Shown piece after piece: positions 16,065 to 25,082 of a stretch of DNA of 56,679 nt. The position numbers and the translations under genes were made by a program. The notes beneath the pieces were generated by a model. That model ran no database searches and was not told the origin of the DNA. It saw only the letters and a list, made by a program, of their open reading frames with translations. Every line of letters begins with the position of its first letter. Position 1 is the first letter of the stretch. Source of the DNA: an uncultured Treponema sp. (GTDB lineage: Bacteria > Spirochaetota > Spirochaetia > Treponematales > Treponemataceae); NCBI GenBank assembly GCA_937894335.1, contig CALCRU010000004.1, forward strand, positions 1-56,679. The letters run 5' to 3'.

Positions 16065-16850
16065 AGTACCCTTCTGACTTCCTGCAGCAAGCGAAGAAAG
16101 GGCTGTTCCCTTTGAACAGTTTGCAAGAATAAGCGGAATGCCGTTTGCAGTTGCCTTTTCTGCCGCCTGAATTTTGGTTTCAATTCCACCTGTACCAAAA
16201 TTGTTTGTAGAGCCAATAGTAATGCTCTTGCGGAGCGAAGCAATGTCGGTAACGGTTTCTACAAGCTGTGCATTTTTGTTTGTCTTGGGATTGTCTGTAT
16301 AAACTCCGTCAATGTCGCTGAACAGAATGAGCAGGTCTGCACTCCACAGAATTGCTGTAAGGGCAGAAAGATTATCATTGTCTCCAATGCTAAATTCTTC
16401 CGTCGTAACTGAATCGTTTTCATTGATAATAGGAACAACACCTTCGTCAACAAGGGTAAACAAAGTGTTCCTCATGTTAAGGGTGTGGTGGTAGTCTTCA
16501 AAGTCTTCCTTGGTAAGCAAAAGCTGAGCCACATGTATGTCTTGATTTTTAAAGGCCTTGCGCCAGTTGTCCATAAGTTCAACCTGCCCGATTGCACACA
16601 AGGCCTGACGATAATGCATGTCTTTTTTATGCGCCCAACCGTTAATGCTAGAAACTCCTGCAACCTGCGCACCAGAAGAAACAAGGATAAGTTGTTTGCC
16701 AGATGCAAGCAGGACAGCACAGTCCTTTGCAATGGCATTCATAAACTCAAGGTTGATTGTACCGTCCGCCTTTGCAAGAGAATTGCTTCCAAACTTTAAA
16801 ACTATTTTCTTTGCATCATTAATTGTCTGCTGAATTGTCTGAGCGCTCAT
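16047..16850 (-). CDS. proB: Glutamate 5-kinase
   Basis: 267 aa. Amino-acid-kinase fold with V-L-K-F-G-S-N-S-L near the N-terminus, V-S-S-G-A-Q-V-A-G (about 58-66), I-I-N-E-N-D-S-V-T (about 145) and F-S-D-I-D-G-V-Y-T (about 185). It phosphorylates the gamma-carboxyl of glutamate, the first step of proline synthesis. It lacks the C-terminal PUA domain found in the E. coli enzyme (367 aa), a common short form. The start overlaps the proA stop (ATGA), so the enzymes that pass the unstable glutamyl phosphate are co-translated. Confidence 0.94.
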   Translation of the reverse strand: MSAQTIQQTINDAKKIVLKFGSNSLAKADGTINLEFMNAIAKDCAVLLASGKQLILVSSGAQVAGVSSINGWAHKKDMHYRQALCAIGQVELMDNWRKAFKNQDIHVAQLLLTKEDFEDYHHTLNMRNTLFTLVDEGVVPIINENDSVTTEEFSIGDNDNLSALTAILWSADLLILFSDIDGVYTDNPKTNKNAQLVETVTDIASLRKSITIGSTNNFGTGGIETKIQAAEKATANGIPLILANCSKGTALSSLAAGSQKGTLFTVV

Positions 16851-18106
16851 CTTATGTGTCCGTCTCCGTCAATTAAAAACTTTGTTGTGGTAAGGGCCTT
16901 TATTCCCATCGGTCCCCGTGCATGAAGTTTCTGAGTACTTATGCCCAGTTCCGCACCAAAACCAAATTCCCCACCATCAGTAAATCTTGTACTTGCGTTT
17001 ACATACACACAGGCCGCATCAACTTGTGCCTGAAATTTTTTTGCATTATCCAGACTTTTTGTTACGATTGATTCGCTGTGCTTTGTGTTGTGGCTGTTAA
17101 TAAAGGCAATGGCTTCGTCCACAGAGGCTACCGTTTTTACCGCAACAGTAAAGTCAAGAAATTCATAGCCAAAGTCTTCCTCTGCCGCCTTCTGTATATT
17201 TTTTGCGGAAGCATCAGAAAGAATTTTATAACATGTTTCATCAGCACGGACATTTACTTTTCCGTCAAAGGCTTCTGCCATAAGCGGTAAGAATTTTTTT
17301 GCAATGTTTTCATTCACAAGAATTGTCTCTATAGCGTTGCAGGCTCCCGGTCTCTGCATCTTTGCATTTCTTGCAATGGAAGCAGCCATGGAAGCATCAG
17401 CAGAATCGTCCACATACAGGTGGCATATTCCTGCGCCAGTCTGTATTACGGGAACTCTGGCTTCCTGAACCACTGTGTTTATAAGCCTTGAAGAGCCGCG
17501 AGGAAGAACCACATCAACCTTACCAACCGCATTAAGAATGTCATGCACATCAGAATGGTCGGTGCATTCGCTTAAGGCTATGCTGTCCTTAACACCGTCT
17601 TTTCCTGCAGCCTCAAGGCCTTCCTCTATTGCCTTTACTAGAGCCTTGTTTGAAGCAAGTGCAGAAGAAGATCCCCTTAACAGGATTGCATTGCCACTCT
17701 TGTATGCAAGTGAAAACGCATCAACAGTAACATTGGGGCGGGACTCGTAAATGATTGCAACAATTCCAAGGGGAACCCTAACTTGTCTTATCTGCATTCC
17801 CTGAGGAGTCTTCCAACCGGCAATCTGTTCGCCTATGGGATCCTGCTGCTGAACGATGACACCCATACTTTCTATGATTGAACTGAATTTTTTTTCGTCA
17901 AGTGCAAGCCGCTCAACAAGAGCCTCACTGGTGCCCTTCTGTCTGGCAGCGTCCACATCCTTTGCATTTTCGGCAAGGATGACAGTCTTATTTTTTTGCA
18001 GAGAATCTATTACGCATAAAAGCGCCTTATTTTTCTGCGCCTCTGTATGCAGTGCAAGAGAATTTGCACCGGAACGAAGTCTTGCGCAAAGAGAATCAAT
18101 ATCCAT
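16847..18106 (-). CDS. proA: Gamma-glutamyl phosphate reductase
   Basis: 419 aa, an aldehyde-dehydrogenase superfamily member that reduces glutamyl phosphate to glutamate semialdehyde with NADPH. Family stretches include V-P-L-G-I-V-A-I-I-Y-E-S-R-P-N-V-T, G-N-A-I-L-L-R-G-S-S, the catalytic-Cys region R-P-G-A-C-N-A-I-E-T and the C-terminal F-T-D-G-G-E-F-G-F-G-A-E-L-G-I-S. The ATG at 18106 has a GGGGG ribosome-binding site 6 nt upstream and gives the usual length. The frame also opens at a TTG at 18127, immediately after the upstream gene's stop. It lies between an unknown gene and proB in a three-gene operon. Confidence 0.95.
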   Translation of the reverse strand: MDIDSLCARLRSGANSLALHTEAQKNKALLCVIDSLQKNKTVILAENAKDVDAARQKGTSEALVERLALDEKKFSSIIESMGVIVQQQDPIGEQIAGWKTPQGMQIRQVRVPLGIVAIIYESRPNVTVDAFSLAYKSGNAILLRGSSSALASNKALVKAIEEGLEAAGKDGVKDSIALSECTDHSDVHDILNAVGKVDVVLPRGSSRLINTVVQEARVPVIQTGAGICHLYVDDSADASMAASIARNAKMQRPGACNAIETILVNENIAKKFLPLMAEAFDGKVNVRADETCYKILSDASAKNIQKAAEEDFGYEFLDFTVAVKTVASVDEAIAFINSHNTKHSESIVTKSLDNAKKFQAQVDAACVYVNASTRFTDGGEFGFGAELGISTQKLHARGPMGIKALTTTKFLIDGDGHIR

Positions 18107-18127
18107 GAAAACCCCCGAATGCGGCAA

Positions 18128-18667
18128 TTAATAGTTTGCCAAAAAGTACATACCTAGAAGAACTGCTATTCTGCTTTTGTTTTCTGACCATACCGCATTA
18201 CGCGGAAGACTCTGCATGTACCACCAAAAGATGCCAAACTCAGGATCAATGCGAAGTGCATACTCCGAAAATTCCTTTGCCTTTGCCTGTGAACCGAACA
18301 TAAGGTAAACCACATTGTCAACAATTGTAAAGAAAAGGTCGTATGCTTTTTTATAGGAATGGGATTCGAGATATCTACAGAATTCATCAAGCTGATACAG
18401 AACCTGCGCCTTTAAATCCTCATCAGATTTTTCTACCCATGTCTTTTGAATAAGAAGTTGCAAATTGCGATGGAAGCTCTTGGTCAGTTTTTCTCCGTCT
18501 CCAGTAGAAATGTCTGCAATGGCCTTAAATGGTTCCGCTGCTCCAAATGCCTCCGAAACCTGTACTGCTTGAGTGACAGCCTCGCCGTCATCCGCCGTTT
18601 CTACCAATAAACTCATTGCGTCAAGAGAGTGCTTGTCAACAAACTGTTCAATCAGATTTTCTTCCAT
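18128..18667 (-). CDS. Unknown 179-residue protein upstream of proA
   Basis: 179 aa, acidic, without signal peptide or membrane segment. I do not recognise a family. The sequence is mostly helical in character, with a central L-Y-Q-L-D-E-F-C-R-Y-L region and a C-terminal D-P-E-F-G-I-F-W-W-Y-M stretch reminiscent of a TPR-like helix pair. It ends 21 bp before the proA ATG and so is probably cotranscribed with proBA. The start at 18667 is supported by a leaderless-type promoter directly upstream. A function in proline synthesis is not implied by anything in the sequence itself. Confidence 0.65.
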   Translation of the reverse strand: MEENLIEQFVDKHSLDAMSLLVETADDGEAVTQAVQVSEAFGAAEPFKAIADISTGDGEKLTKSFHRNLQLLIQKTWVEKSDEDLKAQVLYQLDEFCRYLESHSYKKAYDLFFTIVDNVVYLMFGSQAKAKEFSEYALRIDPEFGIFWWYMQSLPRNAVWSENKSRIAVLLGMYFLANY

Positions 18668-18673
18668 GCGGTT

Positions 18674-18702
18674 ATTTTAATTTGTTCCACTGTTTTATTC
18701 AA
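18674..18702 (-). promoter_or_regulatory. Leaderless promoter of the proA operon
   Basis: On the minus strand, TTGAAT (18702-18697), 17 bp and TAAAAT (18679-18674) end exactly 6 nt before the ATG at 18667. Confidence 0.65.
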
Positions 18703-18790
18703 GAGGTATGAAAAATGTTAGGAAAAGTAATGCAAAAATTGCAGTGGCTAAATGACCTTGCTTGTGGTATTGTCTGCATGAGGTAATTTT

Positions 18791-20299
18791 ATGGAATGCA
18801 TTAATCCAATCATCCGCGGATTTTATCCTGACCCCAGCGCATGTTTTGCCGAAGGAAAATTTTATCTTGTATGCTCAACCTTTGAATACTTTCCTGGCAT
18901 TCCGGTTTTTGAAAGTGAGGACCTTCTTCACTGGAAGCAGATAGGACACTGCCTTACCAGACAGAGCCAGCTTGATGTAAGGGGCGTTGAAGCATCAGGC
19001 GGAATTTTTGCACCCACAATCAGATACGACGAAAGTCAAAAAAGATTTTATGTAGTCGTTACAAATGTAAGCGGCGGATTCGGAAACTTTTATGTCTACA
19101 CAGATGACATTTATTCTAACTCTTGGTCTGAACCTGTTAAAGTTGAACGAGGAGGAATAGACCCATCACTTTTGTTTGACAGCGGAAAGACATATTTTAT
19201 AAGCAACGGCACAGACGATTTTGGAGAAGAAGGAGTTTCCCTATGCGAAATAGACATTGCAACTGGTAAAGCGCTTACAAAAGCAAAGAGTATTTCTAAA
19301 GGCTGCGGAGGTCGCTATCTTGAAGCGCCACATCTTTATCACATTGGTTCATGGTATTACCTTATGGTTGCAGAAGGCGGAACAGAATACGGACACATGG
19401 AATGCATTCTTCGCAGCAAAAACATTTGGGGTCCTTACGAACAGTGCCCACACAATCCCATCCTTACAAACAGAAACTTAGGCGGATACATTCATCAGGC
19501 GGCAGGTCACGCTGATTTAGTGCAGGACTCCAGCGGTCAGTGGTTTATGGTTCACTTGGGATTTAGGCAGATAGACAGGTGGCTTCCTTTTCACAATCTG
19601 GGAAGAGAAACATATCTTGAGCCGGTGTTCTGGACTAACGATGGCTGGCCCACTGTAGGAAGCGACGGAACAAGCCGCACCCACTGGAAACTGGAAAACG
19701 GAAGATGCACTGTCCTTCCAGAATGCACTTACCCTGAATACACTTGGAAACTGGAAAAAGAAAGTGCCTGCTACTTAAGACTTCCTGATTTTTCTGCATA
19801 CAAATATGACGGTTCAACTGTAAGCCTTAGGGCTGATGAAAGGCTGGGCTCTTTGCAAACAGTTTCTTTTGTAGGCATGCGGCAAACGGAACATGCAGGC
19901 AGCATGACAGTTACCCTAGACGCATCAGAGTTAAAGGAAAACGAAGAGGCAGGCATCACGGCATATCTTACTGAGCGGGACTATTATGCAATTTCTGTAA
20001 GCAGGAAAGACAATATGCTTACGGTAGGTTCTCGCATTTTGATTGACGGAATGGAACTTAAAGGCTCCTCTTTTGCATTAGATAAAAAGACTGCAACGCT
20101 ACGCATAGAAAGCGACCCCCTTGAATACAGACTGCTTGCAAAAGACGATGGAGGAAAATTTGTCTGCTTGCAAAAGGCTCATTCCAAATTTCTTTCTAGC
20201 GAAGTGGCATGCGGTTTTACGGGAACGATTCTTGCACTCTTCTGCGGAAGCACAAAAGAAAATCCTAAAGAAGAGCGAGGCTGGGCGAGTTTTTCCTAA
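18791..20299 (+). CDS. GH43 beta-xylosidase/alpha-L-arabinofuranosidase
   Basis: 502 aa, no signal peptide, so probably acts in the cytoplasm on imported oligosaccharides. The N-terminal five-bladed propeller (~1-310) has the GH43 catalytic triad: Asp14 (G-F-Y-P-D-P-S), Asp124 (G-G-I-D-P-S-L) and the acid Glu178 (G-R-Y-L-E-A-P-H). The C-terminal ~190 residues form a beta-sandwich as in the beta-xylosidase subfamily. It most likely releases xylose or arabinose from hemicellulose fragments. The gene stands alone and overlaps the convergent gene by 4 bp. The 120-bp upstream gap shows no clear promoter. Confidence 0.9.
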   Translation: MECINPIIRGFYPDPSACFAEGKFYLVCSTFEYFPGIPVFESEDLLHWKQIGHCLTRQSQLDVRGVEASGGIFAPTIRYDESQKRFYVVVTNVSGGFGNFYVYTDDIYSNSWSEPVKVERGGIDPSLLFDSGKTYFISNGTDDFGEEGVSLCEIDIATGKALTKAKSISKGCGGRYLEAPHLYHIGSWYYLMVAEGGTEYGHMECILRSKNIWGPYEQCPHNPILTNRNLGGYIHQAAGHADLVQDSSGQWFMVHLGFRQIDRWLPFHNLGRETYLEPVFWTNDGWPTVGSDGTSRTHWKLENGRCTVLPECTYPEYTWKLEKESACYLRLPDFSAYKYDGSTVSLRADERLGSLQTVSFVGMRQTEHAGSMTVTLDASELKENEEAGITAYLTERDYYAISVSRKDNMLTVGSRILIDGMELKGSSFALDKKTATLRIESDPLEYRLLAKDDGGKFVCLQKAHSKFLSSEVACGFTGTILALFCGSTKENPKEERGWASFS

Positions 20300-20937
20300 T
20301 GGAAGTGGGAAGGGCTAACTGCCCCTATACCAGAAAAAGTTTTTTTGTCGGTGCGTAAGGTTGCCATCATTACAGTGGTAAGATTTTGGTCGTGGTATGC
20401 ATAGGCTACAGGTTTCTGAGTAAGTTCCATGTTTTCAAAATCTTTTTGACTTTCTCCTTCAGGGCCTCGTGACGGAACGGAAATACTGTTAAAGATTTCA
20501 AAGTTAAATGCTGGAGTAAATTCTTCTTCGTGAGCTAAAAAAAAATCTTCATCGGCAACAGAAAGGTCGTAAGCTTGGGTAAAAGTATCGCTCAATAACT
20601 TTAGGGTCTCGTCACTTATTCCGTTTTTAAACAAAAGCATTGCCCCTGCAAATCTGTCTCTTGAAAAAAATGCCACCAGATAGTTTGTGCGTTCACCTTC
20701 ATACTTTGCATGGAAGGAATGAAAGAGCATTATCTGGGCATCGTTTTCCCTGTCGCGGATTGTAAAAAATTTTACCCAACCAGCTTTTCTTATAAGCGAA
20801 CGGGATTCCTTAACACTTGTGCCAAAAGGTATTCCGTAGAAACTTTCCATTCGCCTGGAACTTTGTACTTCCGTGCAGAAGGCCGTAAGAAAAACAGCAA
20901 GGGTCAGGACAAATGCGGAAAGTATTCGCTTCTTCAC
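20296..20937 (-). CDS. Unknown exported protein downstream of nrdG
   Basis: 213 aa with an N-terminal signal peptide (K-K-R then a hydrophobic run ending about residue 22; the Cys at position 21 could be a lipobox in the loose spirochaete style). The mature part is a mix of beta and alpha sequence with an N-terminal Y-G-I-P-F-G-T-S-V motif of the kind seen in treponemal exported proteins of unknown function. The start overlaps the nrdG stop (ATGA), so it is translated with the ribonucleotide reductase genes, although an exported protein is an odd partner. I cannot assign a function. Confidence 0.6.
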   Translation of the reverse strand: MKKRILSAFVLTLAVFLTAFCTEVQSSRRMESFYGIPFGTSVKESRSLIRKAGWVKFFTIRDRENDAQIMLFHSFHAKYEGERTNYLVAFFSRDRFAGAMLLFKNGISDETLKLLSDTFTQAYDLSVADEDFFLAHEEEFTPAFNFEIFNSISVPSRGPEGESQKDFENMELTQKPVAYAYHDQNLTTVMMATLRTDKKTFSGIGAVSPSHFH

Positions 20938-21437
20938 CTGTTACCCCTCATTTCGCCTAGCCTTAGAATGCGCTGATTGCTGGAACCTCTAAAGGCCAAG
21001 GACAAATCTTTCTTTTCCAGAACAAAAGGTCCGTCCACAAGAACATCTATCAGCGAAAGAAGTTCTTCCGTAACTTCGCAGTGCCGCTTTCCGTCTGGTG
21101 GTAGCAGGTCTTCTTCGTAAATGTAGCCAGAATAAAACCAGATGTTCTTTTTTGGAAAGGCTTCTCTAACTTTTTTTACAAAGGGCAAGAGGGAACGCTG
21201 GTTTTCAAGTTCAAAAGGCTCTCCGCCCAAAACAGTAAGTCCGCTTATAAAGTCAGGCTCCAAAGCCTTTAGTATTTCTTTTTGAGTTTCTTCTGTAAAG
21301 GGTTTTCCGTAACAAAAATCCCATGTGTCGGCATTAAAGCAACCCTTGCAGTGAATGTTGCAGCCAGAAACAAAGAGGGAAACGCGAACACCCTCTCCGT
21401 CGGCTATATCCATTTTTTTTATGTTACCGTAATACAT
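20934..21437 (-). CDS. nrdG: Anaerobic ribonucleotide reductase activating protein (radical SAM)
   Basis: 167 aa. The radical-SAM cluster motif S-G-C-N-I-H-C-K-G-C-F is a clear CxxxCxxC, followed by L-G-G-E-P-F-E. NrdG uses a 4Fe-4S cluster and S-adenosylmethionine to install the glycyl radical on NrdD. It follows nrdD by 6 bp, the usual arrangement, and is translationally linked to the exported protein after it. Confidence 0.95.
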   Translation of the reverse strand: MYYGNIKKMDIADGEGVRVSLFVSGCNIHCKGCFNADTWDFCYGKPFTEETQKEILKALEPDFISGLTVLGGEPFELENQRSLLPFVKKVREAFPKKNIWFYSGYIYEEDLLPPDGKRHCEVTEELLSLIDVLVDGPFVLEKKDLSLAFRGSSNQRILRLGEMRGNR

Positions 21438-21443
21438 GGCGCA

Positions 21444-23621
21444 CTACAGATGCAGAACACGCTCTTTTATTTCCTGAGTGCGTCCCTGATTCCAGAACTG
21501 GGTTCCAATGTAACCGCAGGTCCTTCGCGCAACATTAAGCTTGGTCTGGTCGCTGTTACCGCACTGGGGGCACTGCCATACAAGCTTTCCGTCCTCGTTT
21601 TTGTGGATTTTAATTTCACCTGTAAATCCGCAGCACTGGCAGTAGTCGCTCTTTGTGTTAAGTTCGGCATACATGATGTTGTTATAAATATGCTTTAGAA
21701 GAGCCATAACGGCAGGAATGTTGTTTTCCATGTTGGGCACTTCCACATAACTTACGGCTCCACCGGGAGACAGTTCCTGGAACTGAGACTCGAATGTAAG
21801 TTTGGAAAAGGCGTCAATCTGTTCCGTAACATGAACATGATAACTGTTTGTAATGTAGTTGCGGTCAGTTACACCAGGAATTACTCCAAAGCGTTTCTTG
21901 AGGCACTTTGCAAACTTGTATGTGGTACTTTCAAGAGGTGTTCCGTAGATTGAGTAGTCAATGTTTTCAGCAGCCTTCCATTTTGCACAGGCTTCGTTCA
22001 ACTTTTTCATGACAGCTATTGCAAAGGGAGTTGCCTCGGGGTCGGTGTGGCTCTTTCCGGTCATGTATTTTGTACATTCGCAAAGACCAGCATAACCAAG
22101 GCTAATTGTAGAGTATCCGCCGTAAAGAAGTTTGTCTATTACTTCTCCCTTCTGCAGCCTTGCAAGTGCACCGTTCTGCCAGAGGATTGGCGCAGCGTCA
22201 CTTTTTGTTTCCAGAAGACGCTCGTGGCGGATGCGGAGTGCCTTGTGGCAAAGTTCAAGCCTTTCGTCCAAAATCTGCCAGAAGCGGTCCGTGTCTCGAT
22301 AAGAAGAACATGCAACATCAACAAGGTTGATTGTAACCACCCCCTGATTAAAGCGTCCGTAGTACTGAGCCTTTCCTTCTTGATTGACATAGGGGGTAAG
22401 GAATGAGCGGCATCCCATGCAGGGGTAACAGTTTCCGTTTCCGTTTTTGTCAACCTTAAGTTCGAGCATTTTCTTTTCGCTTATGTAATCGGGAACCATG
22501 CGGCGAGAGGTACACTTTGCGGCTAGCTCTGTAAGGTTGTAGTACTTGGAACCAGCGTCCACATTGTCTTCCTCAAGGACATAAATGAGTTTTGGGAATG
22601 CGGGAGTAATCCATGCACCCTTTTCGTTCTTTACGCCCTGATAGCGCTGCTTAAGGACTTCTTCTATAATGAGGGCAAGGTCGGCTTTTTCCTGCTCGTT
22701 CTTTGCCTCGTTAAGATACATGAAAACAGTTACAAAAGGAGCCTGACCGTTTGTAGTCATAAGAGTAATAACCTGATACTGAATGGTCTGAACGCCTCTG
22801 GTAATTTCGTTGTGCAACTGGGTGTTCACCATGTATTCAAACTGTTCTTCGTTTACAGTCAGTTTTGTAGCTTCAATTGTTTCCCTAAGTTCCCTGCGGA
22901 TTTTCTGGCGACTTACATCAACAAAAGGAGCAAGGTGGGCAAGAGAAATGCTCTGTCCGCCGTACTGGCACGAGGCAACCTGTGCAATAATCTGAGTGGC
23001 AATGTTACATGCTGTAGAAAAAGAATGGGGACGGTCAATTTTTGTTCCGCTGATTACGGTACCGTTCTGCAACATGTCCTCAAGGTTTACAAGGTCGCAG
23101 TTGTGCATGTGCTGAGCAAAATAGTCGGCATCGTGGAAGTGGATTATACCCTCGTCATGGGCTTCTGCAATCTCTGGGTCAAGAAGGAAGCGCTTTGTAA
23201 TATCCTTGCTTACTTCTCCAGCCATATAGTCGCGCTGAACGGAAACAACAGTGGGGTTCTTGTTTGAATTTTCCTGCTTAACTTCCTCGTTGTTTTCTTC
23301 AATGAGGCTAAGAATCTGTGCGTCTGTGGTGTTCTTCTTTCGCTTAAGTTCATGCTCGTAGCGGTATGTAATGTAGAGTTTTGCAACCTGATACGCACCG
23401 TGCTCCATAATGCCGGTTTCTACCAAGTCCTGAATTTCTTCTACATTAAGGGCGTGATCTTCCTGATGACACTGAATTTCTATGTCGTCTACAATGGAAT
23501 TGATTTTTGCTTCCGAGAGCTTGAGTTTGTCTTCAACTCTTGCATTCGCTTTTGAAATAGCGACATAAATTTTGTTCCTGTCAAAAGTAACTTCTTCGCC
23601 GCTACGCTTAATGATTCTCAT
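21444..23621 (-). CDS. nrdD: Anaerobic ribonucleoside-triphosphate reductase (class III)
   Basis: 725 aa. The N-terminal ~90 residues are an ATP-cone (I-I-K-R-S-G-E-E-V-T-F-D), which gives allosteric control. The body has reductase sequence such as D-A-D-Y-F-A-Q-H-M-H-N-C-D-L. Near the C-terminus a CxxC...CxxC zinc site precedes the glycyl-radical motif R-R-T-C-G-Y-I-G (Gly703). It makes deoxynucleotides for DNA synthesis under strictly anaerobic conditions, consistent with an anaerobic host-associated spirochaete. Upstream lies a promoter covered by two NrdR boxes. A GGGG-rich ribosome-binding site precedes the ATG at 23621. Confidence 0.96.
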   Translation of the reverse strand: MRIIKRSGEEVTFDRNKIYVAISKANARVEDKLKLSEAKINSIVDDIEIQCHQEDHALNVEEIQDLVETGIMEHGAYQVAKLYITYRYEHELKRKKNTTDAQILSLIEENNEEVKQENSNKNPTVVSVQRDYMAGEVSKDITKRFLLDPEIAEAHDEGIIHFHDADYFAQHMHNCDLVNLEDMLQNGTVISGTKIDRPHSFSTACNIATQIIAQVASCQYGGQSISLAHLAPFVDVSRQKIRRELRETIEATKLTVNEEQFEYMVNTQLHNEITRGVQTIQYQVITLMTTNGQAPFVTVFMYLNEAKNEQEKADLALIIEEVLKQRYQGVKNEKGAWITPAFPKLIYVLEEDNVDAGSKYYNLTELAAKCTSRRMVPDYISEKKMLELKVDKNGNGNCYPCMGCRSFLTPYVNQEGKAQYYGRFNQGVVTINLVDVACSSYRDTDRFWQILDERLELCHKALRIRHERLLETKSDAAPILWQNGALARLQKGEVIDKLLYGGYSTISLGYAGLCECTKYMTGKSHTDPEATPFAIAVMKKLNEACAKWKAAENIDYSIYGTPLESTTYKFAKCLKKRFGVIPGVTDRNYITNSYHVHVTEQIDAFSKLTFESQFQELSPGGAVSYVEVPNMENNIPAVMALLKHIYNNIMYAELNTKSDYCQCCGFTGEIKIHKNEDGKLVWQCPQCGNSDQTKLNVARRTCGYIGTQFWNQGRTQEIKERVLHL

Positions 23622-23700
23622 ACTGCCCCCATCCCCATACCACTCATTTTTTAATTTATGAAAAGATATGTCCTGTATGCTTTTATTATCGGTGAAAACG

Positions 23701-23758
23701 ACACCATATATAGCGTTATTTTCGGGAACAGTCTACTATGGCTAGAGTTTTAAGTCAA
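23701..23758 (-). promoter_or_regulatory. nrdD promoter with tandem NrdR boxes
   Basis: Box 1 (23701-23716, ACACCATATATAGCGT) matches the NrdR consensus at 14 of 16 positions. Box 2 (23733-23748) matches at about 11 of 16. Their centres are 32 bp apart, three helical turns, as in known nrd operons. A promoter TTGACT (23758-23753), 17 bp, TAGACT (23735-23730) on the minus strand overlaps box 2. Box 1 lies just downstream of the predicted start. Both positions suit repression by NrdR, whose gene is not in the window. Confidence 0.8.
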
Positions 23759-23769
23759 TAGAAAAAACT

Positions 23770-23825
23770 TGTGGGCAGCCTGTGGAAAACTCTGTGGAAA
23801 TGCCGATTTTATGGGGGTTTCCACG
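23770..23825. promoter_or_regulatory. Cluster of DnaA-box-like motifs upstream of nrdD
   Basis: TGTGGAAAA (23781-23789) differs from the inverted DnaA box TGTGGATAA at one position. TGTGGAAAT (23793-23801) differs at two, and weaker relatives lie at 23770 and 23817. DnaA control of ribonucleotide reductase genes is known in other bacteria. Here it is only a suggestion from sequence. The gap 23622-23889 holds nothing else that I recognise. Confidence 0.35.
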
Positions 23826-23889
23826 GATTTTAGGTGCCAAAAAAAGTTAAAAAAATTTACCCCTTATGCAATAAGCCTCTAAGCAGAAT

Positions 23890-24807
23890 TTATGGGTACA
23901 GATTGTCTTTTACACCAAGATTTGTTCTAGGAAGCGCTTTCCAGTCAAAAAATTTCACCGCATCTAATGCAGAAAGAGGCTCAAATTCAGGAATAAAGCC
24001 TGCATAATGCATTATTTTTCCTATTATCTCTTCTGGTGTAAAGTTTGCCCTAAGCACATCCATGGCGCAGTCAGAATCTCTCTTGCAAAGGCGCTTCCCT
24101 TCACCGTTTACCATAAGCGGAATGTGAAAAAACTCAGGACAAGAATACCCCAGTTTGCCGTATAAAAAAATCTGCTGTGGAGTGGAAGAAATCAAGTCCA
24201 TGCCCCGAACAACTTCCGTAACCTCCATAAGTGCATCGTCAACAACAACCGCAAGTTGGTAAGAAAAATTACCGTCGGCCCGCCGCAAGACAAAATCTCC
24301 GCAGTCAGTCTTCAGATTCATTACCTGAAGCCCGTAGTGACCATCGCAAAAAGAAATGTCTTCCTCAGGAACTTTTATGCGCCAGGCAGGAGAACGGGTA
24401 AGCATAAGTTCTTTTTTCTGAGCATCAGTAAGCAGGCGGCATTTTCCTGAATAAACCGCCCTCTCGCCTTCGTGAGGCGCAGAAGATGCCAGCAAGTCTC
24501 CCCTACGGCAAAAACATTCGTATAAAAGATTTTTTTCTTTAAGCTTCTGAAAGGCATTCAAATAAATCGCATCCCTCTCAGACTGAAAGAAAGGTCCCTC
24601 GTCCCAGTCCAGTCCAAGCCAGTGAAGATCGTCCATAATCAGCTCGGCATACTGTTTTTTACATCTCTGCCTATCCAGATCTTCTATGCGCAAAAGCCAG
24701 ATTCCGTTTTTCTTTCGCACAGAAAGCCACGAAACAAGGGCTGCATATATGTTTCCCAAATGCATGCGTCCGCTAGGAGAAGGTGCAAAGCGTCCCCTTA
24801 CAAGCAT
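23890..24807 (-). CDS. gluQ: Glutamyl-Q tRNA(Asp) synthetase
   Basis: 305 aa, a class I aminoacyl-tRNA-synthetase catalytic core without the anticodon-binding domain of GltX. The N-terminus has G-R-F-A-P-S-P-S-G-R-M-H-L-G-N (HIGH-type motif) followed by L-R-I-E-D-L-D. Zinc ligands appear as Y-E-C-F-C-R and Y-S-G-K-C-R. The KMSKS equivalent is G-K-R-L-C-K-R-D. GluQ attaches glutamate to the queuosine base of tRNA(Asp), not to the tRNA 3' end. The ATG overlaps the acylphosphatase stop (TGATG). Confidence 0.9.
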   Translation of the reverse strand: MLVRGRFAPSPSGRMHLGNIYAALVSWLSVRKKNGIWLLRIEDLDRQRCKKQYAELIMDDLHWLGLDWDEGPFFQSERDAIYLNAFQKLKEKNLLYECFCRRGDLLASSAPHEGERAVYSGKCRLLTDAQKKELMLTRSPAWRIKVPEEDISFCDGHYGLQVMNLKTDCGDFVLRRADGNFSYQLAVVVDDALMEVTEVVRGMDLISSTPQQIFLYGKLGYSCPEFFHIPLMVNGEGKRLCKRDSDCAMDVLRANFTPEEIIGKIMHYAGFIPEFEPLSALDAVKFFDWKALPRTNLGVKDNLYP

Positions 24808-25082
24808 CAGTATTTTACCTCAAAAGAAAGTTCATGTTCTTCCAGTGCAAGTTCCTGTTTTTCAATTCCTTCTATCTGAATGAACCTGTCGTTGTTTTCC
24901 AGACGCTCCACCATCTGCATAAGGTTTTCTTCCTCGCCCTGAGCCTGCATTACTACAGAACCGTCCCAGTCGTTGTATACCCATCCGGTAAGTCCAAGTA
25001 GAGAAGCAAGATGACAAGCCGTATACCTAAAGCCCACACCCTGAACTCTGCCGCTAAACCTAAATTCAATCCGCTTTTTCAT
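24807..25082 (-). CDS. acyP: Acylphosphatase
   Basis: 91 aa, a normal length. It has R-F-S-G-R-V-Q-G-V-G-F-R with the catalytic Arg19, and Asn37 in the following G-W-V-Y-N strand. It hydrolyses carboxyl-phosphate bonds such as acetyl phosphate. The start at 25082 was chosen because the family begins just before this motif; the frame is open further upstream, but that would overlap the GGDEF gene by more than 100 bp. As placed, the gene begins 17 bp inside the 3' end of the GGDEF gene and is coupled to gluQ. Confidence 0.9.
   Translation of the reverse strand: MKKRIEFRFSGRVQGVGFRYTACHLASLLGLTGWVYNDWDGSVVMQAQGEEENLMQMVERLENNDRFIQIEGIEKQELALEEHELSFEVKY

Noticed and set aside
18716..18787. 23-codon frame before the GH43 gene
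   Set aside because: Short, no motif and no good ribosome-binding site; probably chance.
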